From Pseudomonas farris (GTDB lineage: Bacteria > Pseudomonadota > Gammaproteobacteria > Pseudomonadales > Pseudomonadaceae), in NCBI RefSeq assembly GCF_019145235.1, contig NZ_JAHSTV010000006.1, positions 1 through 64,000 of the forward strand: a DNA stretch of 64,000 bases, in the 5' to 3' direction. This document shows positions 1-8,788 of the stretch, one piece after another (within the stretch, counting starts at the first letter, position 1; each line of letters begins with the position of its first letter). The notes beneath the pieces were generated by a model. It saw nothing but the letters and a program-made list of their open reading frames with translations. It did no database searches and had not been told where the DNA came from. Both the position numbers and the translations under genes were made by a program.

Positions 1-47
1 AGAATCGGGCTTTGTCCCTCCTCCTCCCTTCAAGTCCTACCATACAA

Positions 48-129
48 GCGGGCTTGCTCGCGAAAACGATGGGCCAGTCGACATATAGTTGAATGATTAA
101 TCGCTTTCGCGAGCAAGCCCGCTCCCACA
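48..129. repeat. REP doublet, family 1
   Basis: Two inverted copies of the core GCGGGCTTGCTCGCG separated by about 43 bases. The left copy is truncated, lacking the TGTGGGA edge, while the right copy is complete. It lies beyond the gcvH terminator. The same core recurs throughout the window. Confidence 0.85.
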
Positions 130-161
130 TTTAATCTCCAGCGCATCAAGTTAGCAGAGAC

Positions 162-190
162 AAAAAAGCCCCGAAAAATCGGGGCTTTTG
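162..190 (-). terminator. Rho-independent terminator after gcvH
   Basis: Read on the minus strand this is a GC-rich stem AAAGCCCCGA/TCGGGGCTTT with a short T-rich loop and a run of T. It starts 16 bases past the gcvH stop codon and should end the gcvT-gcvH transcript, so a gcvP gene, if present, is probably not read through from here. Confidence 0.85.
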
Positions 191-205
191 GGGTAACGCT
201 AAGGC

Positions 206-589
206 TTACTCGCCAATAGCAGCCTTGTAGGCCACCGGGTCGAGCAGGTTGTTCAGCTCAGAGGTATCGCTTGGCTCGAGCTTGAAGAACCAGCTGTCAT
301 AAGGCGCGCTGTTGACCAGTTCCGGGTTGTTGGCCAACTCTTCATTGACAGCAATGACTTTGCCGGAGACTGGCGAGTAGATATCGGACGCTGCCTTGAC
401 CGACTCGACTACACCCGCAGCCTCACCGGCAGCGAACACTTTGCCGATTTCCGGCAGCTCAACGAACACTACGTCACCCAAGGCTTCCTGAGCATGGTCT
501 GAAATACCCACTTTCACGCCGCCATCATGGTCTAGACGGGCCCATTCGTGACTTTCGGCATAACGCAGGTCGACAGGGATTTCGCTCAT
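206..589 (-). CDS. gcvH: Glycine cleavage system H protein
   Basis: This is the lipoyl carrier protein that shuttles the aminomethyl group of glycine between the P, T and L proteins of the glycine cleavage complex in the cytoplasm. The 127-residue product starts [16 protein letters not shown]. The lipoylated lysine is K65 in the motif ESVKAASD, with the GKV/NEEL region after it. An in-frame ATG five codons upstream exists, but this start matches the usual family N-terminus. It lies 49 bases downstream of gcvT on the same strand and is followed by a clear terminator, so gcvT-gcvH form an operon. Length is normal for the family. Confidence 0.96.
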   Translation of the reverse strand: MSEIPVDLRYAESHEWARLDHDGGVKVGISDHAQEALGDVVFVELPEIGKVFAAGEAAGVVESVKAASDIYSPVSGKVIAVNEELANNPELVNSAPYDSWFFKLEPSDTSELNNLLDPVAYKAAIGE

Positions 590-638
590 GTTCTGTGTCC
601 TCAAGAAAAATGTCAGCGGTTATTGCCCGCCAAAAAAG

Positions 639-1721
639 TTAGATCAAAGTTTTGCCGTGGCGTACGAAGGTCGGTTTGACCACTCGAACCGGGTACCACT
701 TGCCACGGATTTCCACTTCAGCGCGGTCGGCGGTGGCCACCGGCACGCGCGCCAGTGCTATCGACTTGCTAAGCGTAGGAGAGAAACTACCACTGGTGAT
801 CTCCCCTTCGCCAACATCGGCGATGCGAACCACTTGATGGGCCCGTAAAACTCCACGTTCTTCAAGGACCAGACCCACCAGTTTGTGCTGCACGCCGCTG
901 GCCTTTTCCGCTTCCAGGGCTGTGCGGCCGATGAACTGGCGCGTGGCCGGTTCCCAGGCAATGCTCCAAGCCATGTTGGAGGCCAATGGCGAAACTTCTT
1001 GATGAATGTCCTGACCGTAGAGGTTCATGCCGGCTTCGACACGCAAGGTATCGCGGGCGCCGAGGCCGATCGGGGAAATACCCGCGCCCACCAGATCGTT
1101 GAAGAAGCCCGGAGCCTGATCGGCCGGTAGCACGATTTCCAGACCATCCTCACCGGTGTAACCGGTGCGCGCGATGAACCAGTCACCGTCGGTCTGACCT
1201 TCGAAATATTTGAGCTGCTGAATCAGCGTGCCACGGGACTGAGTCACCAGTTCGGCAATCTTGTGCCGGGCGTGAGGCCCTTGAATGGCCAGCATCGCCA
1301 GTTCGGAGCGCTCGTTGAGCTGCACCTCGAAGTCACCGAGATGCGCCTGCATCCAGGCCAGGTCCTGATTGCGGGTGGAGGCGTTGACCACCAGGCGATA
1401 ACCGTCCTCGAGACGGTAGACGATCATGTCGTCGACGATGCCACCGTGCTCGTTGAGCATGGCGCTGTACAAGGCACGGCCGGGGCTGTGCAGACGTTCG
1501 ACGTCATTGGCCAGTAAATACTGAAGCCAGGCCTTGGCCTGGGGGCCGTCAACATCGATCACGGTCATGTGGGATACATCGAAAACCCCGCAGTCGCGGC
1601 GCACCTGATGGTGTTCCTCGACCTGCGAGCCGTAATGCAGAGGCATATCCCAACCGCCAAAATCGACCATCTTCGCGCCGAGGGCGAGATGAAGGTCATA
1701 CAGAGGCGTACGCTGTCCCAT
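639..1721 (-). CDS. gcvT: Glycine cleavage system aminomethyltransferase (T protein)
   Basis: Transfers the methylene group from the aminomethyl-lipoyl H protein to tetrahydrofolate, releasing ammonia. The 360-residue protein begins MGQRTPLYDLHLALGAKMVDFGGWDMPLH, the typical GcvT N-terminus, and contains the folate-binding FDVSHM segment and GYTGEDG motif. The C-terminal GCV_T barrel ends in the usual KPTFVRHGK. A strong ribosome site (GGAAGGAG) precedes the ATG. It is first in an operon with gcvH. I looked for a tandem glycine riboswitch in the roughly 155 bases upstream and could not recognise one. Other GCV_T proteins such as YgfZ lack this N-terminal layout. Confidence 0.95.
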   Translation of the reverse strand: MGQRTPLYDLHLALGAKMVDFGGWDMPLHYGSQVEEHHQVRRDCGVFDVSHMTVIDVDGPQAKAWLQYLLANDVERLHSPGRALYSAMLNEHGGIVDDMIVYRLEDGYRLVVNASTRNQDLAWMQAHLGDFEVQLNERSELAMLAIQGPHARHKIAELVTQSRGTLIQQLKYFEGQTDGDWFIARTGYTGEDGLEIVLPADQAPGFFNDLVGAGISPIGLGARDTLRVEAGMNLYGQDIHQEVSPLASNMAWSIAWEPATRQFIGRTALEAEKASGVQHKLVGLVLEERGVLRAHQVVRIADVGEGEITSGSFSPTLSKSIALARVPVATADRAEVEIRGKWYPVRVVKPTFVRHGKTLI

Positions 1722-1877
1722 GGGTTTCTCCTTCCGGGCGTGGCGAAGGTGCGGACAGGCGCTGCACGGGGTGAAATGCCTTGAAATAAAAGACTTTCAG
1801 CCGTTTCAGCCACCCGGTCTGAAAGACGGACCGCACCGAATGCCGCGCATTGTAGCCGCAAGGTGTAGGACTGACAC

Positions 1878-3494
1878 CTACGTGTTTCGATGCGCCGAAC
1901 GTCGGATCAATCCGATGACCGGTAACAGCCCGACCAACACCAGGGTCAATGCCGGCAACGAGGCCCTCGCCCACTCGCCCTCGCTGGTCATTTCAAAGAT
2001 ACGCACTGCCAGCGTGTCCCAGCCAAACGGGCGCATCAGCAGGGTCGCGGGCATTTCCTTGAGCACATCGACGAACACCAGCAACGCCGCACTCAACGTG
2101 CCCGGAAGCAGCAGCGGCAGATACACTTTGAAAAACAGTCGTGGCCCACTAACGCCAAGGCTACGTGCTGCTTCGGGCAAAGAGGGCCGTATTCGCGCCA
2201 GGCTGCTTTCAAGCGGTCCATAGGCCACCGCAATGAAACGCACCAGATAGGCCAGCAACAACGCCGACAGACTGCCTAGCAGCAACGGTTTGCTCGCGCC
2301 GCCAAGCCAGCCCGACAGCGGGATCACCAGTTCGCGATCCAGGTAACTGAACGCCAGCATGATCGACACCGCCAGCACCGAGCCCGGCAAGGCGTAGCCA
2401 AGGTTGGCCAGACTGATGCCGGAGCGGATCGCCCGGGTCGGCGCCAATCGACGGGCAAAGGCCAGCACCAGAGCGACACCAACAGTGATCAACGCCGCCA
2501 TGCCGCCCAGATAAAGGGTGTGGATGATCAATCCGGTATAGCGCTCATCCAGATCGAAGCGCCCGCGTTGCCAGAACCACACCACCAGTTGCAGCACGGG
2601 AATGACGAAGGCGCAGGCGAAGACCAGGCCGCACCAGCTCATGGCCGCCAGCGCCTTGACCCCGCGCAGGTGATACAACGCCTTGACCCGTGGCCGTTCG
2701 TTGCTCGCCCGGTTGGCCCCGCGGGCACGGCGCTCGCCATACAGCACGACCATCACCACCAATAGCAACAGGCTGGCCAGTTGCGCGGCGGTGGAAAGAC
2801 TGAAAAAGCCGTACCAGGTCTTGTAGATAGCGGTGGTGAACGTATCGAAGTTGAACACCGACACCGCACCAAAATCCGCCAGGGTTTCCATCAGAGCCAA
2901 CGCCACTCCCGCGCCGATGGCCGGACGTGCCATGGGCAACGCAACTCGCCAGAACGCCTGCCATGGGGATTGCCCAAGGACTCGCGCTGCTTCCATCAAG
3001 CCTTTGCCCTGGGCCAGGAATGCGGTACGTGCCAACAGGTAAACGTACGGATAGAAAACCAGCACCAGCACCAGAATCACACCGCCGGTGGAGCGCACTC
3101 GCGGCAGCCTCAAACCGCTGCCAAACCATTCGCGCAGCAAGGTTTGCACGGGGCCGGCGAAATCCAGCAGTCCGACGAAGACAAATGCCAGCACATAAGC
3201 AGGAATGGCAAAGGGCAGCATCAACGCCCAATCCAGCCAACGCCGCCCGGGGAATTCGCAGAGGCTGGTGAGCCAGGCCAGGCTGACGCCCAGCAGCGTT
3301 ACGCCAAAACCGACGCCGAGGACCAGCGTGAGTGTATTGCCCAGCAGTCGCGGCATCTGGGTGTCCCACAGGTGGGACCAGATCTGCTGATCGATGGTTT
3401 GCCAGGAGAGAAGCAGGACGCTCAGGGGCAGCAGGACCAGCGCAGCAATGGCGAAGACCAGGGGATACCAGCGGCGTTGGGCGGGGTGGGCCAA
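1878..3494 (-). CDS. Ferric iron ABC transporter permease (FbpB/SfuB type)
   Basis: Inner-membrane permease predicted to carry Fe3+ from the periplasmic binding protein encoded just upstream. About 538 residues form two fused BPD_transp_1 modules of roughly six membrane segments each; EAA-type loops are visible (EAARVLGQSPWQAFWRVALP in the first half, EAARSLGVSGPRLFFKVYLP in the second). I choose the TTG at 3494 (product reading MAHPAQRRWYP) because GAGAG precedes it at good spacing. The more distal ATG at 3542 lies inside a palindromic repeat and adds an uncharacteristic arginine-rich tail. No ATPase subunit is adjacent, so it must be supplied from elsewhere. Confidence 0.9.
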   Translation of the reverse strand: MAHPAQRRWYPLVFAIAALVLLPLSVLLLSWQTIDQQIWSHLWDTQMPRLLGNTLTLVLGVGFGVTLLGVSLAWLTSLCEFPGRRWLDWALMLPFAIPAYVLAFVFVGLLDFAGPVQTLLREWFGSGLRLPRVRSTGGVILVLVLVFYPYVYLLARTAFLAQGKGLMEAARVLGQSPWQAFWRVALPMARPAIGAGVALALMETLADFGAVSVFNFDTFTTAIYKTWYGFFSLSTAAQLASLLLLVVMVVLYGERRARGANRASNERPRVKALYHLRGVKALAAMSWCGLVFACAFVIPVLQLVVWFWQRGRFDLDERYTGLIIHTLYLGGMAALITVGVALVLAFARRLAPTRAIRSGISLANLGYALPGSVLAVSIMLAFSYLDRELVIPLSGWLGGASKPLLLGSLSALLLAYLVRFIAVAYGPLESSLARIRPSLPEAARSLGVSGPRLFFKVYLPLLLPGTLSAALLVFVDVLKEMPATLLMRPFGWDTLAVRIFEMTSEGEWARASLPALTLVLVGLLPVIGLIRRSAHRNT

Positions 3495-3513
3495 GGAAAG
3501 CTCTCGTTTAAAT

Positions 3514-3620
3514 GATTGTGCCCACGCTCTGCGTGGGCACACATCTTGTGACGCTCTGCGTCACGCCTCGACGCGGAGCGTCGGTGGATGCATTCCCACG
3601 CAGAGCGTGGGAACGATCAG
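3514..3620. repeat. Composite palindromic repeat, family 2
   Basis: A 107-base element built from nested palindromes: CCCACGCTCTGCGTGGG, then GTGACGCTCTGCGTCAC, ACGCGGAGCGT and CCCACGCAGAGCGTGGG, bounded by GATTG and GATCAG. It sits between the iron-binding-protein gene and the permease gene of what should be one transcription unit. A second copy lies at 38347-38460. Confidence 0.8.
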
Positions 3621-3671
3621 GCCGGCAGGGACGCCGCCGACTTCATTCTGTGGCGCAGTATATCGACAGAC

Positions 3672-4676
3672 TCAGTTCCAGCCAGCCCGATCCATCATCC
3701 GGATCGCTTCAGCCTGACGCTTGCCGGCAATTTCCACCGGCAAGGTGTCGGCCACAAACTTGCCCCAGCTCGCTACTTCAGCTGAAGGCTGAACGGCAGG
3801 GTTGGCCGGGAATTCCTGGTTCACGTCAGCGAAAATCTTCTGCGCTTCAGGCGTGGTCATCCACTCCACCAGCGCCTTGGCGGCTTCCGGGTGCGGCGCA
3901 TGTTTGGTCAGGCCAATGCCCGACAGGTTGACGTGCACGCCACGGTCGCCCTGATTCGGCCAGAACAGCTTCACCGGCAGGTCCGGCTTCTGTTTGTGCA
4001 GACGACCGTAGTAGTAAGTGTTGACGATACCGACGTCGCACTGACCGGCGTTGATCGCTTCCAGCACGGCAATGTCGTCGGAGAACACGTCGGTGGACAG
4101 GTTATTGACCCAGCCCTTGAGGATTTTCTCGGTTTTCTCGGCGCCATGGACTTCGATCATGGTGGCGGTCAGGGACTGGTTGTAGACCTTCTTCGCCGTG
4201 CGCAGGCACAGGCGGCCTTCCCATTGCTTGTCGGCCAGCGCTTCGTAGGTGGTCAGCTCACCGGGTTTCACCCGGTCGGTGGAGTAGGCGATGGTCCGCG
4301 CCCGCAGGCTCAGGCCGGTCCAGGCATGGGAGGACGCACGGTATTGCAGCGGGATGTTGGCGTCGATCACCTTGGAAGTGAACGGCTGGAGGATGCCCAT
4401 CTGCTCGGCCTGCCAGAGGTTGCCGGCATCGACGGTCAGCAGCAGGTCGGCAGTGGCGTTTTCGCCCTCGGCCTTGATCCGCTGCATCAGCGGCGCTTCC
4501 TTATCGGTGATGAACTTCACCTGCACGCCGGTTTTCTGGGTGTAGGCATCGAAGACTGGCTTGATCAGCTCATCGATACGCGAGGAGTAAACCACCACCT
4601 CGTCGGCGGCCTGGGCGGCGGTGCTGCCAATCAGGGTCAGGGCCAGTGCGGTCAGTAGACGCTTGGGTGCCAACAT
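3672..4676 (-). CDS. Periplasmic Fe3+-binding protein (FbpA family)
   Basis: Periplasmic receptor of an iron ABC importer. The 334-residue product has a signal peptide ending AAQA (cleavage around residue 23), then [18 protein letters not shown], the typical start of the FbpA/transferrin-like fold. The conserved tyrosine cluster [10 protein letters not shown], which supplies iron-ligand tyrosines in this family, is present. The permease gene follows on the same strand after 177 bases containing a palindromic repeat. Upstream is a weak match to a Fur site. I place it in the iron family rather than thiosulfate or sulfate binding because of the tyrosine cluster and the partner permease. Confidence 0.9.
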   Translation of the reverse strand: MLAPKRLLTALALTLIGSTAAQAADEVVVYSSRIDELIKPVFDAYTQKTGVQVKFITDKEAPLMQRIKAEGENATADLLLTVDAGNLWQAEQMGILQPFTSKVIDANIPLQYRASSHAWTGLSLRARTIAYSTDRVKPGELTTYEALADKQWEGRLCLRTAKKVYNQSLTATMIEVHGAEKTEKILKGWVNNLSTDVFSDDIAVLEAINAGQCDVGIVNTYYYGRLHKQKPDLPVKLFWPNQGDRGVHVNLSGIGLTKHAPHPEAAKALVEWMTTPEAQKIFADVNQEFPANPAVQPSAEVASWGKFVADTLPVEIAGKRQAEAIRMMDRAGWN

Positions 4677-4706
4677 GGAAGCGGTCTCTCGAATGGGGAA
4701 GTGAGG

Positions 4707-4725
4707 GCAAATGATAAGGACTCAC
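4707..4725 (-). promoter_or_regulatory. Possible Fur box upstream of the iron-binding-protein gene
   Basis: The 19 bases contain an uninterrupted AATGATAA and match the consensus GATAATGATAATCATTATC at 12 of 19 positions. The site lies about 30 bases upstream of an iron-uptake gene, where Fur control would be expected. The right half is poor, so this is tentative. Confidence 0.3.
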
Positions 4726-4807
4726 ATTTCGCTTCTCAATCGAACAGTGAGTGGAGGCGTTACCGGATGTTGCACGGTTTGGGATGTGCGTTGAATGTGC
4801 CGCCGCC

Positions 4808-4872
4808 TTCGCGAGCAAGCCCGCTCCCACATTGGAATGCATTTCAAATGTGGGAGCGGGCTTGCTCGCGAA
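4808..4872. repeat. REP doublet, family 1
   Basis: A near-perfect inverted pair: TTCGCGAGCAAGCCCGCTCC, a short spacer, and its reverse complement. It lies between ubiI (3' end at 4898) and the promoter side of the iron-binding-protein gene. Confidence 0.9.
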
Positions 4873-4897
4873 GAGGCCATCAGCTGCAGCGATGATG

Positions 4898-6121
4898 TCA
4901 GGCCTTGGCCAACGCCGGCAGATCCCCAATCAACCCAAGCGCCTCACGCACGAACAACGCCTTGGCCTCGGGCATTTGATCGACCATCTTCAACCCGGTA
5001 TTACGCAACCAGCGCACCGGCAACGGATCGGCCTGGAACAGTCGCTCGAACCCTTCCATCGCCGCCATCAACGCCAGGTTGTGGGGCATGCGCCGACGCT
5101 CATAACGACTGAGCACTTTCACATCCGCCAACCGCTCGCCGCGTGCAGCCGCTTGCAACAGCACTTCGGCCAATACTGCGGCATCGAGGAAACCGAGGTT
5201 CACGCCCTGCCCGGCCAGCGGATGGATGGTGTGGGCCGCATCGCCGATCAGCGCCAGGCCTTCAGCCACATACCGCTTGGCATGACGCTGACGCAGCGGC
5301 ACGCACAAACGCGGGTCAGCGCTGAGCACTGTGCCGAGGCAACCCTCGAAGGCCCGTTCCAGCTCCTTGCAGAAGCCTTCGTCGTCCAGCGCCATCAGGC
5401 GTTCGGCTTCGCTGGGCGTGGTCGACCAGACGATCGAGCACCAATCCCCTTGACCGTCCCGTTCCAGCGGCAGAAACGCCAGCGGGCCATTGTCGGTGAA
5501 TCGCTGCCAGGCGGTCATTTGATGAGGTTTTGAGCTGCGCACGCTGGTAACGATCGCGTGGTGCATGTAATCCCACTCGCGAGTCGCAACGCCGGTCAGG
5601 CGCCGAACGGCCGAATTGGCGCCATCCGCCGCAATTACCAAAGGCGCTCGCAAGGTTCGGCCGTCGGCCAGGGTCAGCAGCCAGTCGTCACCGGAGCGGC
5701 GCATCTGCTCCAGACGCGCATTCGCCAGCATCCCGAGATCGCAGTCGTGCAGTCGATCGAGCAGAGCGTTCTGAACCACGCGGTTCTCGACGATATGCCC
5801 GAGCACTTGGGCATGGACGCTGGTCGCCGAGAAATGGATTTGCCCGGTGCCGCTGCCATCCCAGACGTGCATGTCGGTGTACGGACTACTGCGCCGGCTG
5901 ACAATGCCATCCCAGACGCCCAAGCGTTCGAGTATTCGCTGGCTGGCAGCCGACAAGGCGCTCACCCGCGGTTCGAACGGAGCCTGCCCATCGAAAGGTT
6001 TGACGCTCAGGGGGCTACCGTCCAGCAGCAGGACTTCGAGCCCACTGTTTTGTAACGCCAGCGCCAGGGCACTGCCGACCATTCCGGCCCCGACAATCAG
6101 CAGATCTGCGCGCATTTCCAT
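4898..6121 (-). CDS. ubiI: FAD-dependent ubiquinone-biosynthesis hydroxylase, UbiI/VisC type
   Basis: Flavoprotein mono-oxygenase of the UbiH/UbiI/COQ6 family, acting on the polyprenyl-phenol ring in ubiquinone synthesis. The 407 residues contain the FAD dinucleotide fold LLIVGAGMVGSALALALQ at the N-terminus, the DG motif VIAADGANSAVRR mid-protein and the FAD-ribityl motif GDAAHTIHPLAGQGVNLG near residue 290. It lies downstream of ubiH on the same strand, matching the pepP-ubiH-visC order of E. coli, and this position is the basis for choosing UbiI over UbiF. An alternative ATG sits two codons inside. The 3' end faces a REP doublet. Confidence 0.9.
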   Translation of the reverse strand: MEMRADLLIVGAGMVGSALALALQNSGLEVLLLDGSPLSVKPFDGQAPFEPRVSALSAASQRILERLGVWDGIVSRRSSPYTDMHVWDGSGTGQIHFSATSVHAQVLGHIVENRVVQNALLDRLHDCDLGMLANARLEQMRRSGDDWLLTLADGRTLRAPLVIAADGANSAVRRLTGVATREWDYMHHAIVTSVRSSKPHQMTAWQRFTDNGPLAFLPLERDGQGDWCSIVWSTTPSEAERLMALDDEGFCKELERAFEGCLGTVLSADPRLCVPLRQRHAKRYVAEGLALIGDAAHTIHPLAGQGVNLGFLDAAVLAEVLLQAAARGERLADVKVLSRYERRRMPHNLALMAAMEGFERLFQADPLPVRWLRNTGLKMVDQMPEAKALFVREALGLIGDLPALAKA

Positions 6122-6130
6122 GCTTTAAGC

Positions 6131-6250
6131 CTATCTCGCTTGCGGCTTGAGCCGCACATAAAGGTTTTTCTCGACCCGCGTCACCCAAGTGCTCGCGCCG
6201 TCATGAATATCGACTTGCAGGTGCACCCTGCCCGGTTTTCGCTTAATCAT
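6131..6250 (-). CDS. Candidate 39-residue ORF between ubiH and ubiI
   Basis: The 121-base gap between ubiH and ubiI is open in one frame, giving a basic 39-residue peptide beginning MIKRKPGRVHLQVD and ending RLKPQAR. Its ATG overlaps the ubiH stop codon (ATGATTAA) and it stops 9 bases before the ubiI ATG, an arrangement compatible with translational coupling. I recognise no domain and cannot exclude a chance open frame. Confidence 0.25.
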   Translation of the reverse strand: MIKRKPGRVHLQVDIHDGASTWVTRVEKNLYVRLKPQAR

Positions 6251-7430
6251 CGGGACGCGTACCCAACCCCATGGCCTGCCGGGCGAACCAGCGCTTGGCC
6301 GGCGGCAGCAGATCGAGGCCGAGCAGCCCAATGTTGCGGCCCAGGGAAACCAGCGGCTGAGTGCTGCCGAACAAGCGGGTGACCTGATCGGAAAAACCCA
6401 CGGTCAGGCTCTGGTCCAGACGCTGACGCTCGCGATAAGCCTGCAAGGTGGCGAAATCGCCGGGCCCGGTCTCGCTGCCCAACAAACTGTCGGCCAGCGC
6501 CTGGGCGTCACGCAACGATAGATTGAAACCCTGCCCGGCGATCGGATGCAGGCTGTGGGCGGCGTTGCCGAGGATCGCCAGATGCGGGCGGACTTGTTCC
6601 TCGGCTTCGATCAGCGACAGCGGATACAAATGCCGTGCGCCCACCTGTTTCAACGTGCCGAGGCGATAACCGAAGATGCCCTGCAACTCGCCGAGAAAAC
6701 TGCGGTCATCCAGGGCCGCCAGCCGTTGCGCGTCCATGCCCAGACGGGTCCAGACCAAGGCGCAACGATTGTCCGGCAACGGCAGCAAGGCCATCGGGCC
6801 ATCGTCGGTGAAACGCTCGAAGGCCATGCCGTTGTGCGCTTCACTGGGGGTGATGTTGGCGATCAGCGCGCTCTGGTTGTACGGGCGTTTCTTGATGCCA
6901 ATCCCCAGTTGCTCACGCAAACCGGAACGGCCACCATCGGCGAGCACCGCAAGGTCGCATTCCAGGATGGTTTCATCGTTAAGGGTCAGGCGATAGCCGT
7001 CGGTCAGCGGTTCCATGCGGGTGACTTCCGCCGGGCAACGCCAACTGATCACGTCTTTGTCCAGACCTTGCCAGAGGCATTGGCCAAGCCAGGCGTTTTC
7101 AACCACATAACCCAGCGCCGGAACGCCCTCTTCCATCGCCGACAGCCGCGCGGTGGAGAAACGCCCACGGTCGGAGACATGAATCTGCTTGATCGGCTCG
7201 GCGCGGCGAGAGATTTCCTGCCACACGCCCAACCGTTGATAAATCTGCCGGGCACCGAAGGACAGCGCCGAAGAACGGGCGTCATAACTCGGTTGATAAG
7301 TGTCGCCGGGGGCAAACGGTTCGATCAGCACGATCTTCCAGCCACGGGCCTTGGCCCCGGCCTGCAACGCCAACGCCAAACTGGCGCCGACCAGACCACC
7401 ACCGATGATTGCCAGATTGACTCGACTCAT
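6243..7430 (-). CDS. ubiH: 2-octaprenyl-6-methoxyphenol hydroxylase
   Basis: Second FAD mono-oxygenase of the UbiH/COQ6 family, thought to hydroxylate the ring at the C1 position during aerobic ubiquinone synthesis. Of 395 residues, the N-terminus holds LAIIGGGLVGASLALALQ (FAD fold), then CDLAVLADGGRSGLREQ (DG motif) and AILGNAAHSLHPIAGQGFNL (ribityl motif). The start ATG overlaps the pepP stop as ATGA, implying translational coupling. The NAAH in place of the more common GDAAH is typical of UbiH proteins. The pepP-ubiH-ubiI order supports the assignment. Confidence 0.93.
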   Translation of the reverse strand: MSRVNLAIIGGGLVGASLALALQAGAKARGWKIVLIEPFAPGDTYQPSYDARSSALSFGARQIYQRLGVWQEISRRAEPIKQIHVSDRGRFSTARLSAMEEGVPALGYVVENAWLGQCLWQGLDKDVISWRCPAEVTRMEPLTDGYRLTLNDETILECDLAVLADGGRSGLREQLGIGIKKRPYNQSALIANITPSEAHNGMAFERFTDDGPMALLPLPDNRCALVWTRLGMDAQRLAALDDRSFLGELQGIFGYRLGTLKQVGARHLYPLSLIEAEEQVRPHLAILGNAAHSLHPIAGQGFNLSLRDAQALADSLLGSETGPGDFATLQAYRERQRLDQSLTVGFSDQVTRLFGSTQPLVSLGRNIGLLGLDLLPPAKRWFARQAMGLGTRPDD

Positions 7431-8761
7431 GCCGCTTGTGTCCGTGCTGCGGCCATCAAGGCCTCGATTTCGGCGACCGTTTTCGGCACGCCGTTAGTCA
7501 GGATTTCACAACCGGTTTTGGTGACCACCACGTCGTCCTCGATGCGTACGCCAATACCGCGCCATTTCTTTGCCACGCTCTGGTTGTCCGGAGCAATGTA
7601 AATGCCCGGTTCGACCGTCAGCGCCATGCCGACTTCCAGTACGCGCCATTCGCCGCCGACCTTGTATTCGCCAACATCGTGCACATCCATACCCAGCCAG
7701 TGGCCGGCGCGGTGCATGTAAAACGCTTTATAGGCTTCGCTGGCGATCAACTCGTCGACGTCGCCCTGCAACAGGCCCAACTTCACCAGGCCGGCGGTAA
7801 TTACCCGGACCGTGGCTTCGTGCGCCTGATTCCAGTGTTTGTTCGGCGCGATCTCGGCAAACGCTGCTTCCTGGGAAGCCAGCACCAACTCGTAAACCGC
7901 CTTCTGCTCTGGTGAATACTTGCCGTTGACCGGCCAGGTGCGGGTGATGTCGCTGGCGTAGCAGTCGATCTCGCAACCAGCGTCGATCAGCACCAGATCG
8001 CCGTCCTTGAGCACCGCGTCATTCTGCTGGTAATGCAGGATGCAGCTGTTGCGCCCCGCCGCGACGATCGACCCATAGGCCGGCATCTTCGCCCCGCCCT
8101 TTCGGAATTCGTAATCGAGCTCGGCTTCAAGGCTGAACTCATGCAAACCGGCACGGCTGGCTTGCATCGCACGAATATGTGCCTGAGCGGAAATCCGTGC
8201 GGCTTCGCGCATCACCTTCACTTCTGCCGCCGATTTATACAGGCGCATGTCGTGAAGCAGATGATCCAGGGCAACGAATTCGTTCGGCGGCTGGGCGCCG
8301 AGGTGCGCTTTAGAGCGGATCACGTTGATCCAGTCCATCAGGTGCCGATCGAATTCCGGGTTGCTGCCCATGGCCGAGTACACCCGGTCACGGCCTTCGA
8401 TCAGGCCCGGCAGGATGTCGTCGATGTCGGTGATCGGGAATGCGTCGTCGGCGCCGAAGTCGCGGATCGCGCCTTCCTGGCCGGCGCGCAGGCCATCCCA
8501 CAATTCCCGTTCGGCATTACGTTCCCGGCAAAACAGCACGTATTCGCCATGCTCACGGCCGGGCATCAAGACGATGACGGCTTGAGGCTCGGGGAAACCG
8601 CTGAGGTACTGGAAGTCGCTGTCCTGACGGTAGACGTGCTCGACATCGCGGTTGCGGATGGCCACCGCGGCGGCGGGCAGGATGGCGATGCTGTTGGGTT
8701 CCATCTGCGCCATCAGCGCCTTGCGGCGACGGCTGTATTCCGATTTCGGGATATGAATCAT
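7427..8761 (-). CDS. pepP: Xaa-Pro aminopeptidase
   Basis: Cytoplasmic dimetal aminopeptidase that removes an N-terminal residue preceding proline. The 444-residue protein begins MIHIPKSEYSRRRKALM, with an AMP_N domain in roughly the first 170 residues and a pita-bread catalytic domain after it. Metal ligands are visible: the aspartates in LIDAGCEIDCYASDITRT, the histidine in HRAGHWLGMDVHDVG, and the glutamates in TVEPGIYI and GVRIEDDV. It starts 27 bases after ygfB and overlaps ubiH at its stop, so it is the middle gene of ygfB-pepP-ubiH-ubiI. Confidence 0.95.
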   Translation of the reverse strand: MIHIPKSEYSRRRKALMAQMEPNSIAILPAAAVAIRNRDVEHVYRQDSDFQYLSGFPEPQAVIVLMPGREHGEYVLFCRERNAERELWDGLRAGQEGAIRDFGADDAFPITDIDDILPGLIEGRDRVYSAMGSNPEFDRHLMDWINVIRSKAHLGAQPPNEFVALDHLLHDMRLYKSAAEVKVMREAARISAQAHIRAMQASRAGLHEFSLEAELDYEFRKGGAKMPAYGSIVAAGRNSCILHYQQNDAVLKDGDLVLIDAGCEIDCYASDITRTWPVNGKYSPEQKAVYELVLASQEAAFAEIAPNKHWNQAHEATVRVITAGLVKLGLLQGDVDELIASEAYKAFYMHRAGHWLGMDVHDVGEYKVGGEWRVLEVGMALTVEPGIYIAPDNQSVAKKWRGIGVRIEDDVVVTKTGCEILTNGVPKTVAEIEALMAAARTQAA

Positions 8762-8788
8762 GGGCAGATGGCTTTCCCTTGCACGCGA

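Noticed and set aside
48-129. REP doublets as a CRISPR array or attenuated IS
   Set aside because: Copies are paired inverted palindromes with no regular direct-repeat and spacer pattern and no cas genes in the window.
1722-1877. Glycine riboswitch upstream of gcvT
   Set aside because: I searched the region by eye for the tandem GGAGAG-type aptamers and found no credible match.
3494-3542. ATG at 3542 as the start of the iron permease
   Set aside because: It lies within the family 2 palindromic repeat and adds an arginine-rich tail; the TTG at 3494 has a better ribosome site and normal N-terminus.
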